64,000 bases of DNA from Rhypophila decipiens (Eukaryota; Ascomycota; Sordariomycetes; Sordariales; Naviculisporaceae), in the NCBI GenBank assembly GCA_033297075.1, contig MU858047.1:124001-188000 (forward strand), read 5' to 3'. The notes under the pieces are model-generated. The model searched no databases. It saw only the letters and a program-made list of their open reading frames with translations, and was not told the DNA's origin. Of the stretch, positions 1-10,495 are shown one piece after another. Each line of letters begins with the position of its first letter. Positions within the stretch are counted from its first letter, which is position 1. The translations under genes and the position numbers were made by a program.

Positions 1-433
1 TCGCCAGGCCCTTGCCGTTACGGGGCCACCAAGCGCCTTCGATCGATCCTTGAGGACCTTGACAGCCAAAGGAGCCCCACAGACAGTGCCCCAGCTTTTC
101 CGATCCCCAAGTTCTGGCTTCCCCTACCCAACTGTCCTGTGCACTGTTAAATCTCATGCAAGCGCTATATGAGACCACCACCACTACGGAACAACACCCA
201 CATCTGCCCGAAGCAAACCCAACAACTTGAAGATATATTAATAGCCACTGATCCCCCAAAGACGATCTTCCCTCGCCTGTCAGAACTGACGATCAACTTG
301 AACCGGAGAGAGCTTAAACTAGACCGCTTCCGATCCTTTGGTTACCGCACTTCAGAGCCGGGAAATAGAGATCCACGGCGCATCTAGCTCGAGACCATAC
401 CACCTTGCTACACACACTACGTCAACGACCAAC
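1..433. other. 5' flank of the AhpC/TSA-like gene
   Basis: No coding sequence is recognisable here. This is presumably promoter and 5' leader for the plus-strand gene starting at 434. The last 80 bases are C/A-rich, as is common just before fungal start codons. Short open frames are present but resemble nothing. Confidence 0.4.
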
Positions 434-1803
434 ATGACAGTCTCACCACCAGCCCCAGACCCGTTACCGACAGCCACAAGCACCGTCGCTGCACCTCCAC
501 CTTCTTCCCAAGATATCGACATCAAAGTCACGCCCGAAACCCCACTAGAATCAGCACCACAAGCTTCAACTACTGCCCGGCCCGCAAGCGCAAGCGCAAG
601 CGGATCCAATGCAGATGCCAAACAAGATGCTGCCGGTTCCAGGGCTGCTAGCATCAAAGAACAGCTTGCCGTTTCCACGACACCAACGGTCGCGGGAGTT
701 GCTTCTCCATCGGGAGTAACAGCGGTGTCGACGGAGACCCAGAAAACGGCCGCCACAGGGCCAAAAAAAGAGACTCCGGCCCAGCCAAGACTAAGCACGA
801 CGATACCCGACGATGTCAACCCCGTCGACTTCGAGGGGTCAGTCACGAGCAATAACGAGATTCCCAGTGCGGAGACCTTAAGAAAGATCGAAAATTACAT
901 GGTTCTCGACAAGGATGGGCGGTCACATTCTTTCAAGAGTTTATACTCGGGTAGTCATACCGCAAGACGTGTCCTGGTAATCTTTGTGAGACACTTTTTC
1001 TGCGGTGTAAGTTCACTCTTGCTTGCTCCCTGGACTCTGCTAGTTCGCTAACAATGCCTCCTCAGCAATGCCAAGAATACCTCCGACAACTGTCTGCCTC
1101 TATCACCCCCGAAGCCCTCCTCCGTCTGCCCGTGAGCACATTCATTACCGTAGTCGGGTGTGGCGACCCGGGCCTGATCGAAATGTATGCCTCCGAGACG
1201 GGTTGCCCGTTCCCCATCTACGCGGACCCCCAACGCAAGCTCTACGACGAACTAGGCATGGTCAAAACCCTGGCGTTAGGTCAGCGCCCCGCCTATGTCT
1301 CCAAGAGTGTTCTCAAGACCTCGATAGAGTCTGTCTTCCAGGGCCTGAAGCAGGTGAAGAAAGGATTGGCTACAAAGGGCGGCGATGCGCGACAGATTGG
1401 AGGCGAGTTCCTATTCGAGCCTCTAAACCTGCAGAGTCCGATCAGTACACCGTGGTCGGAACTCGAAAAGAAGGGCTTCGAGGAAGCTATGGCGGCGACT
1501 GCGAGTGGCGAAACGAGCAACGGATCCGGGCCACTAAGATCCTCGGAGACGAGCTTGGATGGGAAGTTTGAAGAGAGTGAACACGTCGGCGAGGAGAAGA
1601 GAGTCACTTGGTGCCATCGTATGAAGACGACCAGGGATCACGCCGAGATTCCGGAGCTTATGGAGGTGCTGGGGCTCGATGGCCAGGGCATGCCGATCAA
1701 GGATAGCAAAAGATGGGAGCGCGCCTTGGAGCAAAGGAAAGGGACCGGCTTGAGCATGGCTAGTCAAATAAGTGCCATGAAAGCACGAGCGGGGGGGTTA
1801 TGA
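434..1803 (+). CDS. AhpC/TSA-like thioredoxin-fold protein (peroxiredoxin-like, FAM213/AAED1 type)
   Basis: Two exons, 434-1006 and 1066-1803, give 436 aa. The 59-nt intron has a GTAAGT donor, a GCTAAC branch point and a CAG acceptor, and splicing restores the motif RHFFCGQCQEYL. Residues 1-160 are Ser/Thr/Pro/Ala-rich and probably disordered. The thioredoxin-like domain spans about 165-330 and carries a C-G-Q-C pair at 190-193, as in the AhpC-TSA_2 family. A conserved-looking tail (RVTWCHRMKTTRDHAEIPEL) follows a low-complexity linker. Members of this family are thought to be thiol reductases or peroxiredoxin-like proteins, but the substrate is not known from sequence. The start at 434 is the first ATG in frame with the domain; an upstream in-frame GTG is ignored. 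Confidence 0.85.
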
Positions 1804-2368
1804 GGAGGTTGATTGCGAGTCTTTTGGCCCTGGTCGACTGAGTACACTATAAGGGGGACGGTTTACTTATGACGAATAATGACTACGGATAAATAATGGC
1901 AAGCCAGGAGTTTGGAAATAATGGGACGGGTTAGATTTTGGCTTGCTTAGTTGTCCATGTTGGAAGCGGATGGATACTCCATTAGGAGTCGAGGTAAATA
2001 TTTAGTAGCATTGTCTCGTTGATCGCCGACCGAAAATACTTGGATTTCCATACTGAATGACCGAAATTACCGGAGCTTTGAAATATCTGCGAGTTGCGAC
2101 TTCACTTTGAAATGAGCGCAACCGGAGTCAACGGACAAAGATGTCATTGTGGTCCATCAGCTGAGCCAACTTGAAGCTCCACCTCGTGAGGGGAGGGAGG
2201 GCTTTCCGAGAGGAGAGGGCTTACTTAATCCGTCATTATCAGTCCACCCGACCACTACTATCACGAGTACTAGGACCGACGTTAGCCACTCCTCCATTAC
2301 CTACCTTCATCATTCACCTCAAGTTTTGATTGGAATTTTGACTAAGTTCAACTACCTACATACTCAAA
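1804..2368. other. Intergenic: 3' flank of the AhpC-like gene and promoter of the PPC decarboxylase gene
   Basis: About 560 bases between two plus-strand genes. The second half becomes pyrimidine- and A/C-rich (2240-2368), consistent with a fungal 5' leader. I see no gene. Confidence 0.4.
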
Positions 2369-3130
2369 ATGCTGCAATTTGTCAACCACGACCACGACCG
2401 GCACTTTGTCCACCAAGATGCCCACTCACTCGCCAACCTCACCACCGCCCGCGGTGACGACACAACCAAACATCTCCTCCTAACCTGCTCCGGCTCGGTA
2501 GCAACAATCAAGCTTCCCAACATCATCGAGGCCCTCTCCAAACACGCGGGGAAGCTCAGCATCCGGATAATCCTGACCACCTCGGCCCGGAAATTCCTCG
2601 CCGGCCAGTCGGCAGAGCAGCCCACCATCTCAGAAATCCTGCACATGCCCAACGTCGAGGCCGTCTACGAAGACGCCGACGAGTGGGGCCCTCACCCCTG
2701 GAAGCGCGGAGCGAGCATCTTGCACATTGAGCTCCGCCGCTGGGCGGATTTACTTGTCGTGGCGCCGCTGAGCGCAAATACGCTGGCTAAGATTGTTAAT
2801 GGGATGAGCGACTCGCTGCTTACGTCGGTCGTGAGGGCGTGGGATACGGACGGCGGGATTGATGGGCGGAGAAAGGTCATTGTTGTTGCGCCGGCTATGA
2901 ATTCGGCCATGTGGAGACATCCTGTTACTGGGAAGCAGATCAAGGTTTTGACGGATGATTGGGGTGTGAGGGATGGTGAGGGGGGTGAGAATGGTGCTGC
3001 TGGGGAGGGTTGGTTCCAGGTTTTGTTGCCGATATCGAAGACGCTTGCTTGTGGGGATACGGGGGATGGGGCTATGGCGTCTGTTGAGGCTATTGCGAAG
3101 GTTATTGAGGACCGGTTGGAGCTTTCTTGA
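2369..3130 (+). CDS. Phosphopantothenoylcysteine decarboxylase / Hal3-type flavoprotein
   Basis: An intronless 253-aa flavoprotein. In coenzyme A synthesis this enzyme decarboxylates 4'-phosphopantothenoylcysteine to 4'-phosphopantetheine using FMN. Visible family landmarks are the N-terminal flavin-binding stretch HLLLTCSGSVATIKLP (about 35-50), the active-site His119 in ILHIELRRWADL, the substrate-clamp motif PAMNSAMW at 175-182, and the catalytic Cys228 in LACGDTGDGAM. All catalytic residues known from plant HAL3 and human PPCDC are present, so it is probably active. In yeasts related proteins (Hal3, Vhs3, Cab3) combine this activity with inhibition of the phosphatase Ppz1. This protein lacks the long acidic C-terminal tail of yeast Hal3, which argues for a mainly enzymatic role. 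The start is the first ATG, preceded by an A/C-rich leader. Confidence 0.93.
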   Translation: MLQFVNHDHDRHFVHQDAHSLANLTTARGDDTTKHLLLTCSGSVATIKLPNIIEALSKHAGKLSIRIILTTSARKFLAGQSAEQPTISEILHMPNVEAVYEDADEWGPHPWKRGASILHIELRRWADLLVVAPLSANTLAKIVNGMSDSLLTSVVRAWDTDGGIDGRRKVIVVAPAMNSAMWRHPVTGKQIKVLTDDWGVRDGEGGENGAAGEGWFQVLLPISKTLACGDTGDGAMASVEAIAKVIEDRLELS

Positions 3131-4086
3131 GTTTGAACTTGTATCTTTGGGGTTTATAATATTGCGGGAGACCGAAAAGTTATGAGGTTGGTTCTTAGCA
3201 GCCTTGGGGATATCCAAGTTGGGACCGCAGTGTTTATGGACAAGGCTGCGTATAATGGTATCGTTCACAATAGATGAGGCTACTCAGAGAATGGATGAAA
3301 ACAGGACACAAGGCTGAAACTTGTAAAGTTGCCAAGCAACCCTTATCTCAAGCATCAGACTCACTCAATATGAGTGAATTCGTTCATAGCAATCATCAGC
3401 TAGCAATAAAATAATGAAGCTTAACAATGAGATGACGTCGGTAGCCTGCCACTTTATTAGGTAATTTACAGGGGTCAACATCACAAGAGCTCTACAGCTG
3501 GAACTTGATCGTATCTTGGTATGAAAGTATATCGTCAAATAATAACACATTCATCTCATGGAGAGCTATTCGACTCAACTGATCAAGTCCAAAAGCATCA
3601 CAATTCTCGATATAAAAACATCCCACCAAGCAAAGCCACAGGTGACTGGACGGTGAATGCGGGGGACTGGTGGGACCGAAGCGGCAGTGGGCGGTCCCGG
3701 TAAGCCCCGGTCGCTAAAAACGGTTTTCAGTGGAACTCCCTTGCGTTAGAGCTCACCCTTGCAGGGGGTTTTGCTGCCACCCCAGGATTTTGTGCACTAG
3801 ATCGCCCCACTCAAGCTCGCCAATTCGCCAACAAAACGCGTGTTAGGTGGGCTGACCTTGCAATCGCGTCACAAGCTTAAGAGGTCTTGAATGCACTCTG
3901 ATTCTCGGGTTTTCAACCAACCTCCTTCCCTTCCCAATTCCTCATCCAACCACATCGAAACAATCGCATTGCGAATCGATCATCGTCGCACTTATTCCAA
4001 CGATACAAATTCTCAATTAGGGATTGCGATATATTTTACTTTGAGCAAACCACTTATAGCACAATTCAACAAAGTCAATTGACACA
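3131..4086. other. Intergenic: promoter region of the histone chaperone gene
   Basis: No gene seen. It holds a short imperfect palindrome at about 3362-3379 (TCACTCA and TGAGTGA arms) and a perfect ACGCGT at 3836-3841, followed by a C/A/T-rich leader up to the ATG at 4087. Confidence 0.45.
3836..3841. promoter_or_regulatory. MCB-like element ACGCGT
   Basis: A perfect MluI cell-cycle box lies 246 bases upstream of the start codon of the histone chaperone gene. In yeasts MBF (Mbp1/Swi6) binds ACGCGT to drive G1/S genes. A histone-handling gene is a sensible target. One hexamer can occur by chance, so this is suggestive only. Confidence 0.4.
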
Positions 4087-5567
4087 ATGGCGACATCAGT
4101 CCCCACCTCGGGCACCGCGACGCCGATGGAGCTGGACCCAGAGCAAATTGCCATGAGTCTGAAAGTCTCGCTCGCGGACATGTCAGCCAAGGCCGCTGCG
4201 CTGTTTGCGAGAAAGAACTACGAGGAGGCGACCGAGGTATACGCCCAGGCCGCGGAGATGCAAGCCGAGATGAACGGCGAAATGAGCCCCGAGAACGCCG
4301 AGATTCTATTCCTCTACGGCCGTGCTCTGTTCAAGGTCGGCCAGAGTAAGAGTGACGTCCTGGGTGGCAAAGCGCCCGATACGAAGAAGCCCAAGGCGAA
4401 ACCGGCCTCGAGCAAAGCCAAGGCAACCAATGGAAGTGCGCAGGAGAAGAAGCCCGAAGCCGAGAATGGTGGCTCATCCTCAGCTGCTCTTAAAGAGGCG
4501 GAAGCCAAGGTTGAACAAGTGGTCAGCCAAGTTGTTGCCGCTGAAGCAGAGAAGAAAGACGATGCGCCGAAGAAGCCTCTCTTCCAATTTGAGGGAGACG
4601 AAAACTTTGACGAGTCTGACGAAGAGGAAGAGGCCGGAGAAGGTGAAGGCGAAGAAGAGGAGGAAGATGATGACCTTGCTGTCTCATTCGAAATCCTCGA
4701 CCTCGCTCGCGTCCTCTTCAATAAGAAACTGGAGGCGCTCCTGGCCGAACCCCAGGAGCCGGAGAAGCCCGAGGAGGAGGGCAATGGCAAGGAGCCAGCC
4801 AGCGGTGATTCTCCCGCCATTCGACACGTCAAGGAGCGCCTTGCCGATACACACGATCTTCTCGCCGAGATTGAGCTGGAGAATGAGAGGTAACGAACTC
4901 TTGCCTCTCCCAAGATAGTTCTCCAGGACTTTAACACTAACTACCTGTGTTTCTCCATCACAGGTACCCTAATGCGATTACCGACTCCCGCGCCAGCTTG
5001 AAGTACAAGCAGGACCTCTATCCAGAGGAATCCGAGATCGTCGCCGAGGCGCATTTCAAGCTCTCACTCGCGCTTGAATTTGCCTCCATCACCAAATCCT
5101 CCGACGACGCCAACGAGAGTGGTTCAGCCACAGCTGACCAGGTTGACCAAGCACTCCGTGACGAGGCGGCAACCGAGCTTGAAGCCGCTATCAACAGCAC
5201 CAAGCTGAAGCTTCAAAATAAAGAGGTTGAACTGGCCACTCTCCACAGCCCAGAGGATAACGACCTTACTCGGGAGCAGATCACTGAGGTTAAGGAGGTC
5301 ATTGCTGATATGGAGCAACGGTTGGTCGAGCTGAGGAAGCCTCCTGTGGATCTCAAGGCGGCGCTGGGACTGCCTCCCAAGGAACAGACGGAAAAGATTG
5401 AAACCGAGGTTCCTGCTGAGGTCAAGAAGAACGCGCATGATCTGAGCGGTCTCGTAAAGAAGAAGAGAAAGGCCGAGGATGTCGTCGATGCCAGTGAGAA
5501 GAGTGTCGAGGCAAAGAAGGTCAAAGAGGATGATGGAACACCCGAGGTTCCAGCTGTGGAGGCCTAA
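4087..5567 (+). CDS. NASP-family (SHNi-TPR) histone chaperone, Hif1/Sim3 type
   Basis: Two exons, 4087-4889 and 4964-5567, encode 468 aa. The 74-nt intron (GTAACG donor, CACTAAC branch, CAG acceptor) is removed to read ENERYPNAITDSRASL. The first TPR (about 33-85) has the family pattern KNYEEATEVYAQA, PENAEILFLYGRALF and KSDVLG. A Lys/Ala-rich linker leads to an acidic block at about 171-203, a hallmark of NASP proteins that interrupts a TPR and contacts histones. The SHNi-TPR helices continue in exon 2 (DLYPEESEIVAEAHFKLSLALEFAS). A basic KKKRK near residue 432 is a likely nuclear signal. The protein should carry H3-H4, or CENP-A as Sim3 does in fission yeast. An ACGCGT box lies upstream. 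Confidence 0.9.
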
Positions 5568-5887
5568 GTTATATCTTAGGGTGGGAATGATAAAATATCT
5601 AGGCTTCACGGTTGTACAGAATCTCTTTCTTCGTTCTCCTTCAATCTTACTCTCGTTGCTTTTCTGTTTGCCATGTTGTATAGGCACTTTGGGTCTGGAT
5701 GGTGCTCTGGCAAGAGCGGATGGGAAAGGTTATGCTCTGTCCGGCAGGCATCATCATGTATTATGAAATTTTCTTATAAACCAAACATATCAAAAGGCAA
5801 TTCTTGGACAAGACCATTTTTCAGTCTTTATATCGTTTCAATCGTTACGCATATCTACCTCGCTACCGATTGATCAACTTTGTTTAC
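5568..5887. terminator. Convergent 3' region shared by the histone chaperone and membrane-protein genes
   Basis: The 320 bases between two convergent stop codons are T-rich on the plus strand, as expected for overlapping 3' untranslated regions. No distinct polyadenylation motif was assigned and no gene is seen. Confidence 0.35.
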
Positions 5888-7858
5888 TCAAAAAGGAGGT
5901 GGTGGACCAACAGGGGGCATAAACGCTGGCATAGGAGGGGCAGGGGGGATCCCCTGGGGCAGAAACTGCCTCTGTCCACCACTCTGATCCCATCCAGGAG
6001 GCCATGCCGGCGGAGGAAATCTTGCACCTCCTCCGCCAGGGTGAGGAATCGGCATTGAACGACCAAATGGCATGTTGATAGGGGCTGGTGGGGGTCCAAA
6101 GCCGGCTGGTGCTATTTTCGCCTCAGCTTCTCCCGATGCTCTTGGCGAGTCTCGAGCAACGTTGTCGTCTTTTTCGTCGTCGTCGTGAGCTTGGTTTTCC
6201 TCGCTGTGGGTGGAAGTACTTGAACTTCTGCTTCTGCTTCTGTGGCTCGCTTCGTTTTCGCTACTGTCATGTACACTGCCTCCTGAGTCCGCGACACTGC
6301 CATCTTTGCTTTGGTCGACTGGGGTACTTGGACTACTACCGGTGGCAGTGGTGCCCTTTTCTACTGGCTCTACCAGTACCGTATTGACTCTTGGTGGAAA
6401 GACGGGGAAGGGCTGTGCCGGCCGCGGAGGAAACCCAGAGGCAGCAGCGGCAGCTGGAAGAGGTCCAGGAAACGGGGGAGGAGGTACCGAGAAATTACCA
6501 CCTTGTTGAGGTGGCATTGACATTGGTGGTGGTGGTGGTCCAAATCCTTGGCCACCGACTGGTCTTGGTGGTCCTCCTCCTCCTCCTCCGCCAGGCGGAC
6601 CACGGTTCCAGTCAACTACGACTTCACCGTCTCGTCTAGGGACCGGACCGCCGGCACTTCTGCGACTGCCTGCTGATGATGATGATCCTGATCCTTTACT
6701 CCCGCTGCTGCTTCCACTTCCACTTCCACTGCCGCTGCCGCTGCCGCTCCGGGTTGATCCGTACCCGCTGGTGCTCCCGCCATCGGCGTAATCGTCTTCG
6801 GCTGTGAGGCTGTGGAGGATGACGATTAAAATGAGCGTGATGGTAATCAGTAGCGGTATCAACTGTGCGGGAGTCGAAACCTGGCTGACCGCGTTGGAGA
6901 TGCCATTCCATTGGATTGAGAGCTCGACGGCCACGAGGAGCGTGACGGCCACGGTTAAGCTGAAGATGGTCTGGGCCTCGCGCAGAAAGACGAGGCTGAT
7001 CTGGCTGGACATGTCATGAACCGACACTTATATGTCAGTGACCCGAACAAAAGACCAGACACAGTTAGGTAGGTAAGATCTGAGTACTCACCTCTTTCGT
7101 CTCCTCCGTCTCTTCCCGCTATTCCTCTCACCTCTCCCACAAACCCCAGTATCCACAGCCGAAAAGACAACGGCCCCGGACAAGACTACAAGCACAACAA
7201 GCGAGTTAAACCCCCTGAAGTGGGAATCCTCCAGCTCTATCTTGCCAAACAGGAACCCATAACCAGTTCCACAACCACCATCATCATCATGATCATCCAG
7301 AGTCAATCCAGGATCGACCACGCCCGTCCACCAAAACCAACACTGCAACCCAACCACCAACAGCAGGAAAATGAATTCCAAAACGGCGACAAACCCGCCA
7401 CCTGTACCATCCCCCGACGAAGCTCCCCTCCCAGCTTTCTCACTCCTGTTCCTCCTAACAAGTAAATAATCAGTCCGTCCCCAGCCAGAAGAACAAGTCC
7501 CGCACCCGGAGCCACCGCAGCAATGCAAACAGCATGTCAAAAACCTGCACAAATAAAGCGGAACGAGGAAGTATATAGCCGACGAAATAACCAAAAGGGT
7601 AATGTAGACTTCACTTGCTCGGAACCTGGATTGTTCTGGCTCGGAGGAAGAAGAGGAGATGGCAGAGGCGAGACCGATGAACACGGCAAAGGAATAGACC
7701 AGGTGCATGATTCGCAGTGCTATGAAGCCGCCTCGCAGGTTGGGGGGCAGCCAGTTGAAGGCTATTATTGCGAACCAGAGGAGGTAGAAAGATGTTCTTA
7801 TGCCGAGGCCGTAGGTTTCGGGGTGGCCCGTGACTGTGGTGGGAGTTTCGCAGGCCAT
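5888..7858 (-). CDS. Seven-helix membrane protein with Ser/Gly- and Pro-rich cytosolic tail, function unknown
   Basis: Exons 7092-7858 and 5888-7004 give 627 aa. The intron uses GTGAGT and a TCCAG acceptor; an acceptor nearer the donor would read into a stop, which decides the choice. I count seven hydrophobic segments at about 23-38, 44-66, 83-106, 156-177, 217-235, 268-288 and 302-321. A Cys cluster (CRFLTCCLHCCGGSGC, 104-119) sits after helix 3 and could be palmitoylated. A conserved-looking segment (GTGYGFLFGKIELE) precedes helix 5. The C-terminal half is disordered, with Gly/Ser repeats followed by poly-proline runs, and may bind SH3 or WW domains. The fold layout resembles uncharacterised fungal multipass proteins, not Pth11 (no CFEM domain). 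The start at 7858 is the first ATG; the upstream in-frame codon is only GTG. Confidence 0.72.
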
Positions 7859-9935
7859 TGTTGGTATCTGGCTTGCTTGGACAGAGTTGGAATTGACTTG
7901 GGGGAGGATGTAGAGTGTGAGGACAGCAACAATCACTCAGTAGTCAGTCTGGCTTGATATTTGCCCTCCACATGATTAACTTTCCTCTCTCCTTCATGAC
8001 GAAAGAACATTGTAATCAGCTCGGAAGTGGGATTGTCTGGCGGCGGTGGAGATGGGGCATATTAGATAGACAGTCGGGTCACCTACTAGGCAAGACTCTC
8101 CTGAGAGGTAATACCGTTTCGGGAAAAACTGTCATGAATGTCTCTCGATCCCAACGGCTTTCCTCAACCCGGAAGAGGGACGGAGAAACAGAGTCGGATA
8201 CCACACTGGTCATTCGGGTGCCTCTTTTTGCCATCATACTTCAGCTTATATTACTCGGTGATACCTGCAGGCATGAGACATCGTGACGGGCATAACGGTT
8301 GAGGGAACGTGGGGAGCAAAGACAGCTACTAGATTCGCTTCTATGAGATATTCCAACTTTCTTCTTGGGTATTGACTTACAAGGTCACCCTTTCACTTGG
8401 TTTACACCGCTTTATTTGACACATTCTGGATCCCTGGCGAGTATGTGATTGACCTGAGAAAGAAGCCATCCTTTCTCTGCCTTCCATGTCAGGGTCCATA
8501 GGTCACAGAGTGAGTACACAGCAAAGTTGAACGCAATCATCCTGGTAAATCTTATAACACGAGAAAGAAAACAGCGCAGTCACTAAACCCAGCTGCCTTC
8601 GATGCCCAAATTATGTCCCACAAGGGTCCAATTGCCTTGGTCAGGTAGGTAGAGAACCAAACAAATGATAGAGCACCATGTCGTCACACAACGTCAAGGA
8701 GACGGACCCTCGACGCCACCATCTGGCTAGAAATCTACATCTATCGGATCGTTCTTGACGCAATCAAAATTCGAAAGAGTCAAGCTCCCCCACACCAAGG
8801 CAGGCGACAACGATAAAAGGCAGTATAACCCTCGTTTATGCACACGTCCAAACCAAGCACCTGCCTTACATACCGAGTATTCTACCTACGATACCTCCGA
8901 TACGTCCAGCCCGTGACGATCATGGTCGTTTTCTTACCGAGTCCAGACCTGCTCAGATATGGACAGCCACCAAGCATGTCTACGAATCGAGAAAAGAAAT
9001 CGGAATCATGAGACCAATGAAACAAGCCAAAGAGACCAACAAGTAGGCGAAAAGGCAACGTCCGATTACGATAGATCAGATATCTCAAGGTAATTAGGCA
9101 CGGCGGCTCAGGACATAACCAAGAACCTAAACTAAAGACGCAGAAAATGCCGAATGGTCAAGGGCAAAGGGAAAGAGAAAGAGAAGAAAAAATAAAGCCG
9201 CGTAACATGAACCCTATCACCCGTTTTCGTCCATCTACCTATTCTGAATTACCAGCATCATATCTCACATAGGGACCAGGCGAAAAGACAAAAAGGAAAA
9301 AAAGGCCATGAACAACCCTCTCCCATCGTTGGTTAAACAGTTACACAACGTCACACGCTCACCATACACTCACAAATGAATTGTAACTTACCACTGCAGA
9401 CAGCCCTATCCGAGACAAACAGCCAGCCAGTCAGACATACACCCCTTGAGGAAGATCACATATACCATGGAGATAGACAAACGAATCGGCTTCTTGCCTG
9501 CTAGGTAGGCGGCCGATGATATGCACCTGGGATGAAAAAAAAGACCTCGGTGTCCTTCCCGGTCCTGGTAGACAGACGTCTGCCTATGCCTGACCTGCCA
9601 CCCCTCCCCTGTTTGTTTGCCAGTAGCCAATACACTGATGATCATATCATACACCGACCGGACTGTACCTACTGTCTGTCATGAGCTGAAGATCAAGAAG
9701 TTGACTGTTGTCAGAGGGACGAAAGAATAGAAAAGTCCATCTCTCCCAAGTCCTATCCGCCCCTACCTGAACTTCACCTGACCGACTATAATGCAATATT
9801 ACAAGATCAAGAACTTGGCCATCTCATAAAGGTATAAAAACATGGTGTCACGCTCTGCTCTCATTTGACGCCCAATATCTTTCAAAGGGGGGGCTGGTAA
9901 ACAGGCATCAGCCTTCTTATACACAGGCACCACTG

Positions 9936-10081
9936 ATGGAGAGAAGATGCCTTGACGAGTTAGAGTAAATTCCTTGACTGGACTGGAACAAATGCCCTAG
10001 CTGGCTCGAATAGATGCCTCGATAGACTGGAATAAATGCCTTGACTTGCTGGAATAGAATAGATGTTCTGGCTGGGCTGGA
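9936..10081 (-). repeat. 22-bp minisatellite, locus 1
   Basis: Degenerate head-to-tail units lie at 9953-9974 (22), 9975-9997 (23), 9998-10019 (22), 10020-10041 (22) and 10042-10068 (27), with partial units at both ends. Each ends in a version of AATAAATGCCT and starts with a version of TGACTGGCT. The reverse complement matches the array at 35832-35985. The unit length is not a multiple of three, so this is not a coding repeat. Confidence 0.85.
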
Positions 10082-10100
10082 AAGACAAGTTGGATTGAGG

Positions 10101-10115
10101 CCGGTATATAAAAAG
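10101..10115 (+). promoter_or_regulatory. TATA-like CCGGTATATAAAAAG after the minisatellite
   Basis: This TATA-box-like string lies 20 bases beyond the end of the repeat array. A very similar motif follows the second copy of the array at 36073. No gene starts close by in this direction, and the region is the 3' side of chitin synthase. Function is unproven. Confidence 0.25.
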
Positions 10116-10495
10116 TAGCGGTGCCGGTTTATCAAAGCCCTTCATATATAATGCCGATTATTCAAAATAGCAGTAATCGAAACTGGGTGTCATCAGTAAA
10201 ACGTGCTTGCTATCTAGTACTCCATACACAGACCAAAGTATCCGCTACCCTAGGTATCTCTAACCAGCAAGAGTGAGGAAATGTAAAGACTCCCGTCATA
10301 GAGCTAGCTCAACAGGAAAGAAACTGAAAAGCAAAAAGGCTCATGTTAAAAAGACAGAGAGCTGGAAGGGAAGACGAGAAAAAAAAGAAATGAAAAGTGT
10401 AGAAAAAGAGATTCGTCATGAATTATATCCTCCTCAAACTCTGCTCAAAAACACGAGTTCCGCTAGTCCAACAACTCCATACACAACATAATAAT

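Larger units (their letters stand above)
7859..10495. other. Intergenic between the membrane protein and chitin synthase genes
   Basis: About 2.6 kb with no credible gene. It contains purine-rich stretches (9130-9320 and 10280-10410). The second, read on the minus strand, is probably the pyrimidine-rich 3' UTR of chitin synthase. A 22-bp minisatellite (9936-10081) and a TATA-like motif (10101-10115) are listed separately. Open frames across the repeats arise from absence of stop codons, not coding signal. Confidence 0.45.
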
